Part shown: positions 1 through 6,845 of the stretch, in pieces
Layout: each line of letters begins with the position of its first letter
How positions within the stretch are numbered: the stretch's first letter is position 1
Assembly (NCBI GenBank): GCA_016938095.1
Contig: JAFGVG010000209.1
Coordinates: 1 to 7,727, forward strand
DNA length: 7,727 nucleotides
Direction of reading: 5' to 3'
DNA from: Bacteroidales bacterium
GTDB lineage: Bacteria; Bacteroidota; Bacteroidia; Bacteroidales; UBA10428
Notes under the pieces: generated by a model
Told to the model about the DNA's origin: nothing
Databases searched by the model: none
Seen by the model: the letters and a program-made list of their open reading frames with translations, nothing else
Position numbers and translations under genes: made by a program

Positions 1-2
1 AG

Positions 3-473
3 TTTTCTGGTTTTCATGGCCGGTCATTTAAAGAAATCCTTAAGTCGGGAAAAGCGTTAGGATGGGATGAGGTTTATGCTTCGCACACTTTTCACGAAGT
101 TACCATGTATTATCCTATGAGGGCGGTGATGAACCGCCATTACAAGCTAATCTGGAATATTGCCTGGAAACTCGATTACCCGTTTGCGTCGGACTTATGG
201 GCCTCACCTACCTGGCAGGGAGTTATAAGGAATAAGGCGGATAAATTTGGGAAAAGAACAGTGAACGATTATCTGCAAAGGGCTGAGTTCGAGTTATACG
301 ATCTCGTTAATGATTCGGATGAAATCCATAATCTGGCCGGCGTAGACTCGTGCAAAACCATCCTGCTCGAAATGACTGAAAAGCTGAAACAATTTCAAAA
401 ATCGACTATGGACCCCTGGATCGTTCAATGGTCCGATGAAAATATTTTCGGTGTAACCGGTGTAAACCTTTAA
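3..473 (+). CDS. Sulfatase, sulfamidase (heparan N-sulfatase)-like, C-terminal part only
   Basis: The reading frame is open from base 3, so the gene begins left of the window; the ATG at 105 is internal. About 156 residues are visible. They resemble, from memory, the C-terminal region of N-sulfoglucosamine sulfohydrolase (SGSH) in order and spacing: a GRSF segment, then HEVTMYYPMRAV, a region like SGSH's SPTFQ (here ASPTWQGV), the ELYDL...D..E.HNLA block shared by S1 sulfatases, and a final DPW motif. SGSH-type enzymes remove N-linked sulfate from glucosamine; related bacterial enzymes can act on other sulfated sugars, so the substrate is not fixed. The catalytic CxPxR motif and metal ligands are outside the window, so activity cannot be judged. 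The next sulfatase gene starts 17 bp after the stop, which suggests co-transcription. Family confidence is high; substrate confidence is low. Confidence 0.85.
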   Translation, partial: FSGFHGRSFKEILKSGKALGWDEVYASHTFHEVTMYYPMRAVMNRHYKLIWNIAWKLDYPFASDLWASPTWQGVIRNKADKFGKRTVNDYLQRAEFELYDLVNDSDEIHNLAGVDSCKTILLEMTEKLKQFQKSTMDPWIVQWSDENIFGVTGVNL

Positions 474-490
474 AATAGAATAATTTAATC

Positions 491-1981
491 ATGAATCGTA
501 TCAAAATATCTGGGAGTAAGGGAATGGTTTTGTCAACTGTTCTGCTGGGAGTCAATCTTTTGGCTGGCGCCCAGGACAAACCGAATATTATCTGGCTGAT
601 GGCAGAAGATATTTCAACTGACATTGAATGTTATGGGATGCAGGCCGTAAAAACCCCGCATTTGGATCAATTGGCTGAAGACGGCATCAAATTTACGAAT
701 GCTTTTTGCACGAATTCAATCTGTTCTCCCAGCCGTTCGGCTATGCTCACCGGGGTCTTTCAAAGTAAGATTAATGCGCAACACCACCGCAGTAATCGTG
801 AAATTTATCTTCCTGAACCGTATGAGCCCTTTACAAAAGTACTACGCGAAAATGGGTACACCTGTATTTTGGGAAACAATAACGTTCTGAACAAAGGCAG
901 GAAAATAGATGCAAATTTTAAACATACCGATTTGGGGGAATGGGATGGGAAAGAAAACGTTGGTTTGTTCGACAAGTATGATGAATTCACTAAAGGGGAC
1001 CAGCCTTTTTTTGCCCAAATACAATTGCAGGTCACACACCGGGGAGACTGGTGGAACGAGATACGCGCACAATCCCACAAACCAGTCAATCCTGGCGACG
1101 TGGCCCTTCCACCATATATGGCCGATCATCCCGACGTACGGCTTGATTGGGCCAAATACCTGGACCAGATTGAATACATGGATTCCGAAGTGGGGGCAAT
1201 CATTCAGGATTTAAAAAACAAGGGGATTTATGACAACACCGTGATCATTTTTATCGGCGACAATGGCCGGTGCAACATCCGGGGAAAGGGCTACCTGTTC
1301 GATCCCGGCCTTCGAATCCCTCTGATAATGAGTTGGCCTAAAGGTATAAAACCCAGTCAGGTCCATGATGGCTTGGTTAGTTCGATAGATATTACAGCGA
1401 CAATCCTTGACCTGGCCGGTGTGCCCATCCCGGATTTTATGGACGGGAAATCTTTCCTTTCGCCTGATTTTTCACGCGAGTATATTTATTCGTCGCGTGA
1501 CCTTTGGGATGAAATCATGGAAAAATCACGCTGCATCACTACCCGCCAATACAAGTACATCCGCCACGACATGGCGGAAGTTCCCTATGACGCCCACCAG
1601 GCCTATCTTGAATTTTACCGGCCTGCGGTCCACATCATGAGAAAACTAAAGTGGGAAGAGAAATTGGATTCCCCTCAAATGCACTTTTTCCGCAGCCATA
1701 AACCGGAAGAAGAACTTTATGACCTGGCTGCCGACCCGCATGAATTGAACAACCTTGCTGAAGACTCTTCATTCCGTGATATTCTGGTGAAGATGCGTGC
1801 TCAACTGAAAGAGGCAGAAACAGAAGCCACAGGCACAACATCGGATTACGTTCCCGTAATTCCCGAAGCAGTTGAGGTGTACGACTGGGTGAAATACATG
1901 CACCGCGATGCGTATCTGGAAATGCTCGACGGAAAAGAGATTGGTTCTCAAAAATACGTGAAGTTGTTCTATGAGCGGTAA
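491..1981 (+). CDS. Exported S1-family sulfatase (type I, formylglycine-dependent)
   Basis: A complete 496-residue protein, the usual length for a single-domain S1 sulfatase. Residues 1-28 look like a Sec signal peptide: basic start, hydrophobic core VLSTVLLGVNLLAG, cleavage near AGA-Q. The core opens with PNIIWLMAEDIS. The formylglycine motif CSPSR has Cys78, followed by SAMLTG, so this is a Cys-type sulfatase needing oxidation by a maturase. Other visible active-site candidates are H183 (in VTHRG), D257-N258 (in GDNG) and K266 (in IRGKG). The C-terminal subdomain carries the ELYDL..DP.E.NNLAED block. The first of the usual two N-terminal metal-binding aspartates is Glu (E39-D40), a form I recall from sulfatases with the EDIS motif. 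The start at 491 fits the signal peptide and has an A/T-rich leader with no Shine-Dalgarno. It probably forms an operon with the upstream sulfatase. The substrate cannot be read from the sequence. Confidence 0.93.
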   Translation: MNRIKISGSKGMVLSTVLLGVNLLAGAQDKPNIIWLMAEDISTDIECYGMQAVKTPHLDQLAEDGIKFTNAFCTNSICSPSRSAMLTGVFQSKINAQHHRSNREIYLPEPYEPFTKVLRENGYTCILGNNNVLNKGRKIDANFKHTDLGEWDGKENVGLFDKYDEFTKGDQPFFAQIQLQVTHRGDWWNEIRAQSHKPVNPGDVALPPYMADHPDVRLDWAKYLDQIEYMDSEVGAIIQDLKNKGIYDNTVIIFIGDNGRCNIRGKGYLFDPGLRIPLIMSWPKGIKPSQVHDGLVSSIDITATILDLAGVPIPDFMDGKSFLSPDFSREYIYSSRDLWDEIMEKSRCITTRQYKYIRHDMAEVPYDAHQAYLEFYRPAVHIMRKLKWEEKLDSPQMHFFRSHKPEEELYDLAADPHELNNLAEDSSFRDILVKMRAQLKEAETEATGTTSDYVPVIPEAVEVYDWVKYMHRDAYLEMLDGKEIGSQKYVKLFYER

Positions 1982-1998
1982 ACATGGATGTTTGAATT

Positions 1999-2013
1999 GT
2001 CAGGCATGCTGAC
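1999..2013 (+). terminator. Small hairpin after the sulfatase, weak terminator candidate
   Basis: GTCAG at 1999-2003 and CTGAC at 2009-2013 form a perfect 5-bp stem with a 5-nt loop, starting 18 bp after the sulfatase stop. A loosely T-rich stretch follows (GTTGTTTTG at 2018-2026), but there is no clean U-run. TGCTGAC occurs at 2007-2013 and again at 2025-2031. The stem is too short for confident intrinsic termination, so this is a candidate only. Confidence 0.25.
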
Positions 2014-2084
2014 GATAGTTGTTTTGCTGACTTCTTTTAGGTCAATAAGTGGTTGAAGACTGCAAAAAGTAGGGAGAAGATGGG

Positions 2085-2151
2085 TATAATTTGAATTTTT
2101 TGAAGATACCCCCCGGGAATGGGGTTGCATTACGTTTTAAAATTTATTTTT
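2085..2151 (+). promoter_or_regulatory. Possible promoter and leader of the GH2 operon
   Basis: The gap 1982-2151 is the longest non-coding stretch before a gene here and separates the sulfatase pair from the GH2-oxidoreductase-DoxX run. TATAATTTG at 2085-2093 is close to, but one base off in spacing from, the Bacteroidota -7 box TAnnTTTG; no TTG sits at the expected -33 distance. A GC-rich potential stem (ACCCC at 2108-2112 with GGGGT at 2121-2125) follows. Then comes GGGTTGCA (2122-2129) and an A/T-rich stretch before the ATG at 2152. A very similar GGGTTGCA leader precedes the gene at 6846. The promoter call is tentative. Confidence 0.3.
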
Positions 2152-4686
2152 ATGAAGCTTATAAGTTTGGTTTTATTGTTTTTGGCCGGGATTGTCTGGT
2201 CTTGTTCAGAAAAAGAGAACATTTCCTACTCGCAAAAAATTGACTTTGACTGGCAATTTCATCAGGGAGATGTGGAAAACGGCCAGAACCCCGATTTGAA
2301 CACCAGCGATTGGCGGTTACTTGACTTGCCGCACGACTGGAGCATTGAGGGTACCTACAGCCTTGAACATGGAAGCGACTGGCAATCCGGTTTTTTGCCA
2401 ACCGGGATTGGCTGGTACCGCAAAACATTAAATTGGGACCCTTCGTGGAAAAACAGGCGTATAAAAATTCATTTTGAAGGAGTTTACCTGAATAGCGACG
2501 TCTGGATAAACGGAGTCCACTTGGGGCACCGCCCCAACGGATACATCGGATTTGAGTATGACCTGACCGATTACCTGAGAAAAGGTGAAAATATCGTTGC
2601 CGTCCGCGTTGACCAGTCCAAACCCCTGACCGGGCGTTGGCACACAGGATCCGGCATTTACCGCCACGTTTGGCTTAAAACATCAGGTTCGGTATATGTT
2701 GACAACTGGGGAGTTTCGTTCACTGCTTCCAACATCTCAACAGAAAAATCGGACTATGAAGTTACAGTCGATGTTTTGAACAAAAGCGATAAAGACGACC
2801 AGGTTCAGGTAACCGCGCTACTTTTCGACAAGGATGGAAGCCAGGTTGCCAATTTGAATGAAACATTAAAAGTCGCTTCCAAGGGTATCCAGACAGTAAA
2901 TTTACTGGGTGATATTTCAAAGCCGGATTTATGGAGCCCGGAAACCCCTGTTTTATATACGCTTAAAACAAGAATTTCCAAAGGTGAACAGGTTCTGGAC
3001 GAATCTGAAATGAAGGTCGGGTTCCGAAAAATTGAATTTAGCGCTGCGTTTGGGTTCAAACTGAACGGGAAAGTTACCAAATTGAAAGGGGTATGCGACC
3101 ACCATACGGCTGGGGCTGTCGGGGCAGCAGTACCCGACGATGTTTTGTTATACAGGCTAAGATTATTAAAAGAGATGGGGTGTAATGCCATACGCACAGC
3201 GCACAACCCGTTCTCTCCTTCTTTCTACAATATTTGCGACAGCATTGGTTTGATGGTTATGAACGAATTTCTGGATGGATGGGACACGGAAAAAGCGGAG
3301 CATGACTACGGTCTTTATTTTGAAGAGTGGTGGCAAAAAGACGGAATTGACTTTATTAAACGCGACCGGAACCACCCATCGGTGGTGATCTGGAGTATCG
3401 GCAACGAAGTGATCAACCCGACCCGTGAAGTGCAAAAGCAGTTGGTTGACTTATTTCATCAATTTGACCCGACACGTCCGGTTACGCAGGGCGGACATGA
3501 CCCAACGCGGGATATGACCGAAGAAAATTTGCATGTACAACTTGATGTAAAGGGGTTTAATGGCGATGGCGAAGAAAAAGGGATGCTTGAAAAGTTTCAT
3601 GCATTGGAGCCCAGCATGCCCATTGTATGTACCGAGGTGCCGCATACTTATCAAACGCGTGGTTTGTACCGTACCAAAACACACTGGAGACGGCGTGATT
3701 TCCCAGCTATGTGGGAAATTGGTAAATGGGACGGAACACTTCGTGGATTGGAGGAAAGTTTATTCCCTATTCCCGATCTGAAGTCCCCCGAAGTTTTCAC
3801 CGAAGAAAAGTGTTCGACTTACTACATCAATGGAGAAGAAAAATCTATCGATATCATTAAACCCTATCAGTACAATTTATACTACCAGTCTTCGTATGAC
3901 AATGCTTCGGTTCGCAGCAGCGCGCGGATGGCTTGGCAACGCACACGCGACCTGGATTATGTGATTGGCCAATTCCGATGGGGAAGTTTTGATTACCTGG
4001 GTGAAAGTAACGACTGGCCAAGCCGTTTTGCCAATTTTGGGGTAATTGATATCTGCGGATTTCCGAAGGACCATTTTTACCTGTATCAAAGCATGTGGAC
4101 GGAAAAGCCGATGGTGCACATCCTGCCGCATTGGACGCATCCGGGAAAGGAGGGTAAGAAAATTCCGGTTGTCGTATATACCAACTGCGATGAAGTGGAA
4201 CTTTTTCTGAATGGGGAATCGCTTGGAACTAAAAAATACGCCGACGAGCAATTGGTTTGGTTAGTGCCCTACGAACCAGGGATGATAAAAGCTATTGCAA
4301 AAAAGAACAGCAAATTAGCTGCCGGAGATAAACAAATAACTGCGGGACCGCCTGCAAAAATCGAACTCATCCCTGATAAAGAAAAAGTATATGCTAATCG
4401 TACAGACGTTGTTCATGTATCAGTGGATATCACGGATGAAAATGGAATCTTCTGCCCAATGGCCAATAACGTTGTGGAATTTGAAATGACAGGGCCTGCC
4501 AGGATCATCGGTGTTGACAACGGCGATCCACTTGATTTGTCAGCATACAAAACCAATGTTCGACGAGCTTTCCGGGGGAAAATTATGCTACTGGTACAGG
4601 CTACGGATGAGGAAGGAGATATCAGTATTCGAGCGAAGAGCGAAGGATTGGAAGAAATGGAAGTTAAATTAGTTAGTTTTAAATAG
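2152..4686 (+). CDS. GH2 beta-galactosidase-like lipoprotein with DUF4982 and C-terminal Ig-like domain
   Basis: A glycoside hydrolase family 2 enzyme, 844 residues from this start. The ATG at 2152 is preferred over the in-frame ATG at 2119 because it starts directly at MKLISLVLLFLAG with an A/T-rich leader. A lipobox-like VWSC follows, with charged residues (SEKE) after the Cys, so a lipoprotein is predicted. Domains in order: jelly-roll sugar-binding (about 20-185), Ig-like (190-295), TIM barrel (300-630), DUF4982-like (about 655-715), Glyco_hydro2_C5-like (about 735-840). E419 in SIGNEV is the likely acid/base and E495 in CTEVPH the likely nucleophile; their spacing of 76 equals that of E. 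coli LacZ (E461/E537). RTAHNP, SSYDN and FRWGSFDYLGE are family landmarks. The NxK motif of beta-glucuronidases is not seen, which favours a neutral galactose-type substrate. About 65 residues seem inserted after the nucleophile. The oxidoreductase gene begins 2 bp after the stop, so they are probably co-expressed. Confidence 0.93.
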   Translation: MKLISLVLLFLAGIVWSCSEKENISYSQKIDFDWQFHQGDVENGQNPDLNTSDWRLLDLPHDWSIEGTYSLEHGSDWQSGFLPTGIGWYRKTLNWDPSWKNRRIKIHFEGVYLNSDVWINGVHLGHRPNGYIGFEYDLTDYLRKGENIVAVRVDQSKPLTGRWHTGSGIYRHVWLKTSGSVYVDNWGVSFTASNISTEKSDYEVTVDVLNKSDKDDQVQVTALLFDKDGSQVANLNETLKVASKGIQTVNLLGDISKPDLWSPETPVLYTLKTRISKGEQVLDESEMKVGFRKIEFSAAFGFKLNGKVTKLKGVCDHHTAGAVGAAVPDDVLLYRLRLLKEMGCNAIRTAHNPFSPSFYNICDSIGLMVMNEFLDGWDTEKAEHDYGLYFEEWWQKDGIDFIKRDRNHPSVVIWSIGNEVINPTREVQKQLVDLFHQFDPTRPVTQGGHDPTRDMTEENLHVQLDVKGFNGDGEEKGMLEKFHALEPSMPIVCTEVPHTYQTRGLYRTKTHWRRRDFPAMWEIGKWDGTLRGLEESLFPIPDLKSPEVFTEEKCSTYYINGEEKSIDIIKPYQYNLYYQSSYDNASVRSSARMAWQRTRDLDYVIGQFRWGSFDYLGESNDWPSRFANFGVIDICGFPKDHFYLYQSMWTEKPMVHILPHWTHPGKEGKKIPVVVYTNCDEVELFLNGESLGTKKYADEQLVWLVPYEPGMIKAIAKKNSKLAAGDKQITAGPPAKIELIPDKEKVYANRTDVVHVSVDITDENGIFCPMANNVVEFEMTGPARIIGVDNGDPLDLSAYKTNVRRAFRGKIMLLVQATDEEGDISIRAKSEGLEEMEVKLVSFK

Positions 4687-4688
4687 CA

Positions 4689-6233
4689 ATGTCTGAAAAA
4701 AATGGAAAGGGTAAAAATGGTATTTCTCGACGAGATATTTTAAAAGGGATAGCAACTTTACCCGTTTTGGCATATTTTGGATTTCGCTTTCACTCCCAAT
4801 ATGAAAGTGATATTTTACCTTTCATAGAAAAAGGTCAAACTGAGCTGCCTAATTTTGGATACATAAAAATACCGTCCGTTGGATATAGGGCCTCCGGAGA
4901 TAAAATCAGGCTCGGAATTGTAGGCAATGGAATGCGTGGCGCTGAAGTATTCAGAGCACTTGGTTACGCGACAGAAGGCTGGTTAGAATCTAATTTACAA
5001 AATGGAGATATAAACCAGAATGTTAAGAACTTTTTCGGACAAGAGAACCTTAATGTTGAGATCACCGGGGTTTGCGATACTTTTTCTGTAAGGATGGAAG
5101 AAGCAGCCAACATAGCATCATCAGAAGTCCGGTCGGGAGGTGCAAAGCCTCAGAAAAGGCCTATTTTATATTCTAACTACCGAGAAATGCTATCAGATAA
5201 TAATTTGGATGCAATTGTAATCCTGACACCAGATCACTGGCACGCAAAAATGGCCATAGATGCTGCCAAAGAGGGGAAACATATTTACCTTGAAAAGCCC
5301 ATGTGCCAAACCGCTGACGAAGCTAAACTTCTAAAAGGAGTAATTGGACAAAGTGGCGTAGTATTACAGGTTGGACACCAGAACCGGCAGCAAGCCAGTT
5401 ATATCATGGCAAAGAATGTTGTAGAATCAGGATTACTCGGTGATATTTCCATGATAGAAACATATACTTTTAGAAATAGTAGTCATGGTGCATGGAATAG
5501 AATTATTCCTGAACCTGCGAGTAGAGACAATATCAACTGGAGGGAGTTTTTAGGAGACAAAAGATGGCACGAATTTGACTTGGACAGGTATTTTAACTGG
5601 CAGAAGTGGTTTGAATACGGGACTGGCCCGGCTGGAAATCAATTTACCCATGAATATGATTGTGTTAATCAAATTCTGAACCTTGGGATTCCTAAACGGG
5701 TCTCTGCAGTTGGTGGTAATTTTTTCTATAAAGACTCCCGTGATATACCAGATGTGCTGAATTGTACTTTTGTCTATCCGGATAGAGGACTTACTCTAAC
5801 TTATAACTGTACTTTGAAAAGTAGTGTACAACGTGACATTACTTTTCTTGGAAGTGAAGGAGCAATGCAGGTAAATGTTGCCTTGTCTGTTTTTGCTGAC
5901 AGGGAATCAGATAAATATAAAGGTAAAGTTCCTGATTTTGAGCGACCAATGTATGTATATAATCCAAAAAAAGGGCAGGTTGACGCCTCAACTTCGGCTA
6001 CAATGAAATATTATCAAGAACGTGGTTTTGGATATACTTATCACAATGGACATAGGATTGATGCTACTTACCTTCATATGAAAGAATGGTTGCATTGTAT
6101 TCGGAACAAACAGCAACCTAGTTGTAATGTTGACCGTGGCTTTGAAGAAACGATTACATTTTATATGGCTAATCTGGCTTATCTCGAAAATAGGATCGTG
6201 GAATGGGATGAGGAGAATCAGGAAATAATATAA
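4689..6233 (+). CDS. Tat-exported Gfo/Idh/MocA family oxidoreductase
   Basis: A 514-residue NAD(P)-dependent sugar oxidoreductase-type protein. The N-terminus has a twin-arginine signal, SRRDILK (residues 13-19), then a hydrophobic stretch ATLPVLAYFGF. No clear AxA cleavage site is seen, so it may be cleaved atypically or stay anchored. The Rossmann fingerprint is GIVGNGMRG (residues 76-84). DHWH (182-185), the family EKP motif (E202-K203-P204), GHQNR (229-233) and TH..D (H321, D324) are in the expected order. The family includes glucose-fructose oxidoreductase, inositol dehydrogenase, 3-keto-glycoside-forming dehydrogenases and the GH109 NAD-dependent glycosidases, so the reaction may be net oxidation or redox-neutral cleavage. 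Tat export implies folding with bound cofactor in the cytoplasm and action in the periplasm. It lies 2 bp after the GH2 gene and 24 bp before the DoxX gene, so an operon is likely. The exact substrate is unknown. Confidence 0.93.
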   Translation: MSEKNGKGKNGISRRDILKGIATLPVLAYFGFRFHSQYESDILPFIEKGQTELPNFGYIKIPSVGYRASGDKIRLGIVGNGMRGAEVFRALGYATEGWLESNLQNGDINQNVKNFFGQENLNVEITGVCDTFSVRMEEAANIASSEVRSGGAKPQKRPILYSNYREMLSDNNLDAIVILTPDHWHAKMAIDAAKEGKHIYLEKPMCQTADEAKLLKGVIGQSGVVLQVGHQNRQQASYIMAKNVVESGLLGDISMIETYTFRNSSHGAWNRIIPEPASRDNINWREFLGDKRWHEFDLDRYFNWQKWFEYGTGPAGNQFTHEYDCVNQILNLGIPKRVSAVGGNFFYKDSRDIPDVLNCTFVYPDRGLTLTYNCTLKSSVQRDITFLGSEGAMQVNVALSVFADRESDKYKGKVPDFERPMYVYNPKKGQVDASTSATMKYYQERGFGYTYHNGHRIDATYLHMKEWLHCIRNKQQPSCNVDRGFEETITFYMANLAYLENRIVEWDEENQEII

Positions 6234-6257
6234 TTGACTGAAACTAATACAGGTGGT

Positions 6258-6728
6258 ATGAAACAAGAGAATTGTCAAATTTTTTCAATGGTTATGTTGC
6301 GGGTACTAATTGGCTGGCATCTGCTATACGAAGGCTTGGTAAAAATTATCGATCCGACGTGGAGTGCTTCATACTACCTAACTAATGTTGAGGGACCACT
6401 AAAAAGTATTTTTAGCGGTATCCCATCAATTCCCTTTGCTATAGAGGCTGTTAATATCATTAATCAATGGAGTTTGGTATTCATTGGATTAAGCTTAATA
6501 CTAGGACTATTCTCAAAAGTTTCGAGTGTCTCAGGAGCTTTACTTCTTTTCATGTATTACATAAGTAATCCCCCTTTTGTTGGAGTGAAAGAATTACCAT
6601 ATACCGAAGGAAATTATTTGATTGTAAATAAAAATTTGATCGAAATGGCGGCCTTGCTGGTGCTATATTTTTTCCCAACCGGTCGAATAATTGGGTTTGA
6701 CAGGTTTATTAAGAAGAACCGAAAATGA
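6258..6728 (+). CDS. DoxX-family integral membrane protein
   Basis: A 156-residue protein from the ATG at 6258. An in-frame TTG at 6234, directly after the previous stop, would add 8 polar residues (LTETNTGG) and is less likely. Four hydrophobic segments fit the DoxX fold: about 9-28 (MVMLRVLIGWHLLYEGL), 58-84, 89-103 (VSGALLLFMYYIS) and 127-140 (LIEMAALLVLYFFP). The R-x-x-x-G-W-x-x-x-Y-E-G start of helix 1 and the GNYLIVNKNLIE stretch before helix 4 are typical of bacterial DoxX proteins. Relatives include the DoxD/DoxA thiosulfate:quinone oxidoreductase subunits, but most bacterial members have no proven reaction. The 24-bp gap to the oxidoreductase gene suggests translation from the same transcript. 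A role passing electrons from the periplasmic oxidoreductase to the quinone pool is inference only. Confidence 0.85.
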   Translation: MKQENCQIFSMVMLRVLIGWHLLYEGLVKIIDPTWSASYYLTNVEGPLKSIFSGIPSIPFAIEAVNIINQWSLVFIGLSLILGLFSKVSSVSGALLLFMYYISNPPFVGVKELPYTEGNYLIVNKNLIEMAALLVLYFFPTGRIIGFDRFIKKNRK

Positions 6729-6845
6729 GATGACCAAAAGATTTCGATGAAGATCTAGAGTAAGAAGTAACACTTGAGAAACTAAAATAAGTAAACAAAG
6801 TCCTTTGTATTTGGGTTGCAGTTATTGTATTAAAAATTATGAATC
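6729..6845 (+). promoter_or_regulatory. Intergenic leader upstream of the last sulfatase, possible promoter
   Basis: This 117-bp A/T-rich gap follows the DoxX stop. It holds TATTTG at 6808-6813, a degenerate match to the Bacteroidota -7 box, without a convincing -33 partner. ACAAA (6795-6799) and TTTGT (6804-6808) could form a 5-bp stem with a 4-nt loop. GGGTTGCA at 6813-6820 and the following TTA...TTAAAA.TTAT region match the leader of the GH2 gene at nearly the same distance from the start codon. No ORF or strong terminator is seen. A separate promoter for the last sulfatase is plausible but unproven. Confidence 0.3.

Noticed and set aside
1635..1985. 116-codon open frame on the minus strand inside the sulfatase gene
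   Set aside because: It lies opposite a clear sulfatase, shows no recognisable domain and has unnatural composition; other minus-strand open frames, such as 2805-3206 and 3877-4251, were rejected for the same reason.
1999..2031. TGCTGAC direct repeat pair as an operator or attachment site
   Set aside because: Two 7-base copies 18 bp apart with no adjoining integrase or regulator gene are easily due to chance.
2119..2151. Upstream in-frame ATG for the GH2 gene (11 extra residues)
   Set aside because: It puts a stretch of mixed residues before the lipoprotein signal, overlaps a GC-rich potential stem and lacks an A/T-rich leader; the ATG at 2152 starts a normal signal peptide.
6234..6257. TTG start for the DoxX gene directly after the oxidoreductase stop
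   Set aside because: It only adds a polar octapeptide; the ATG at 6258 gives a normal DoxX N-terminus.
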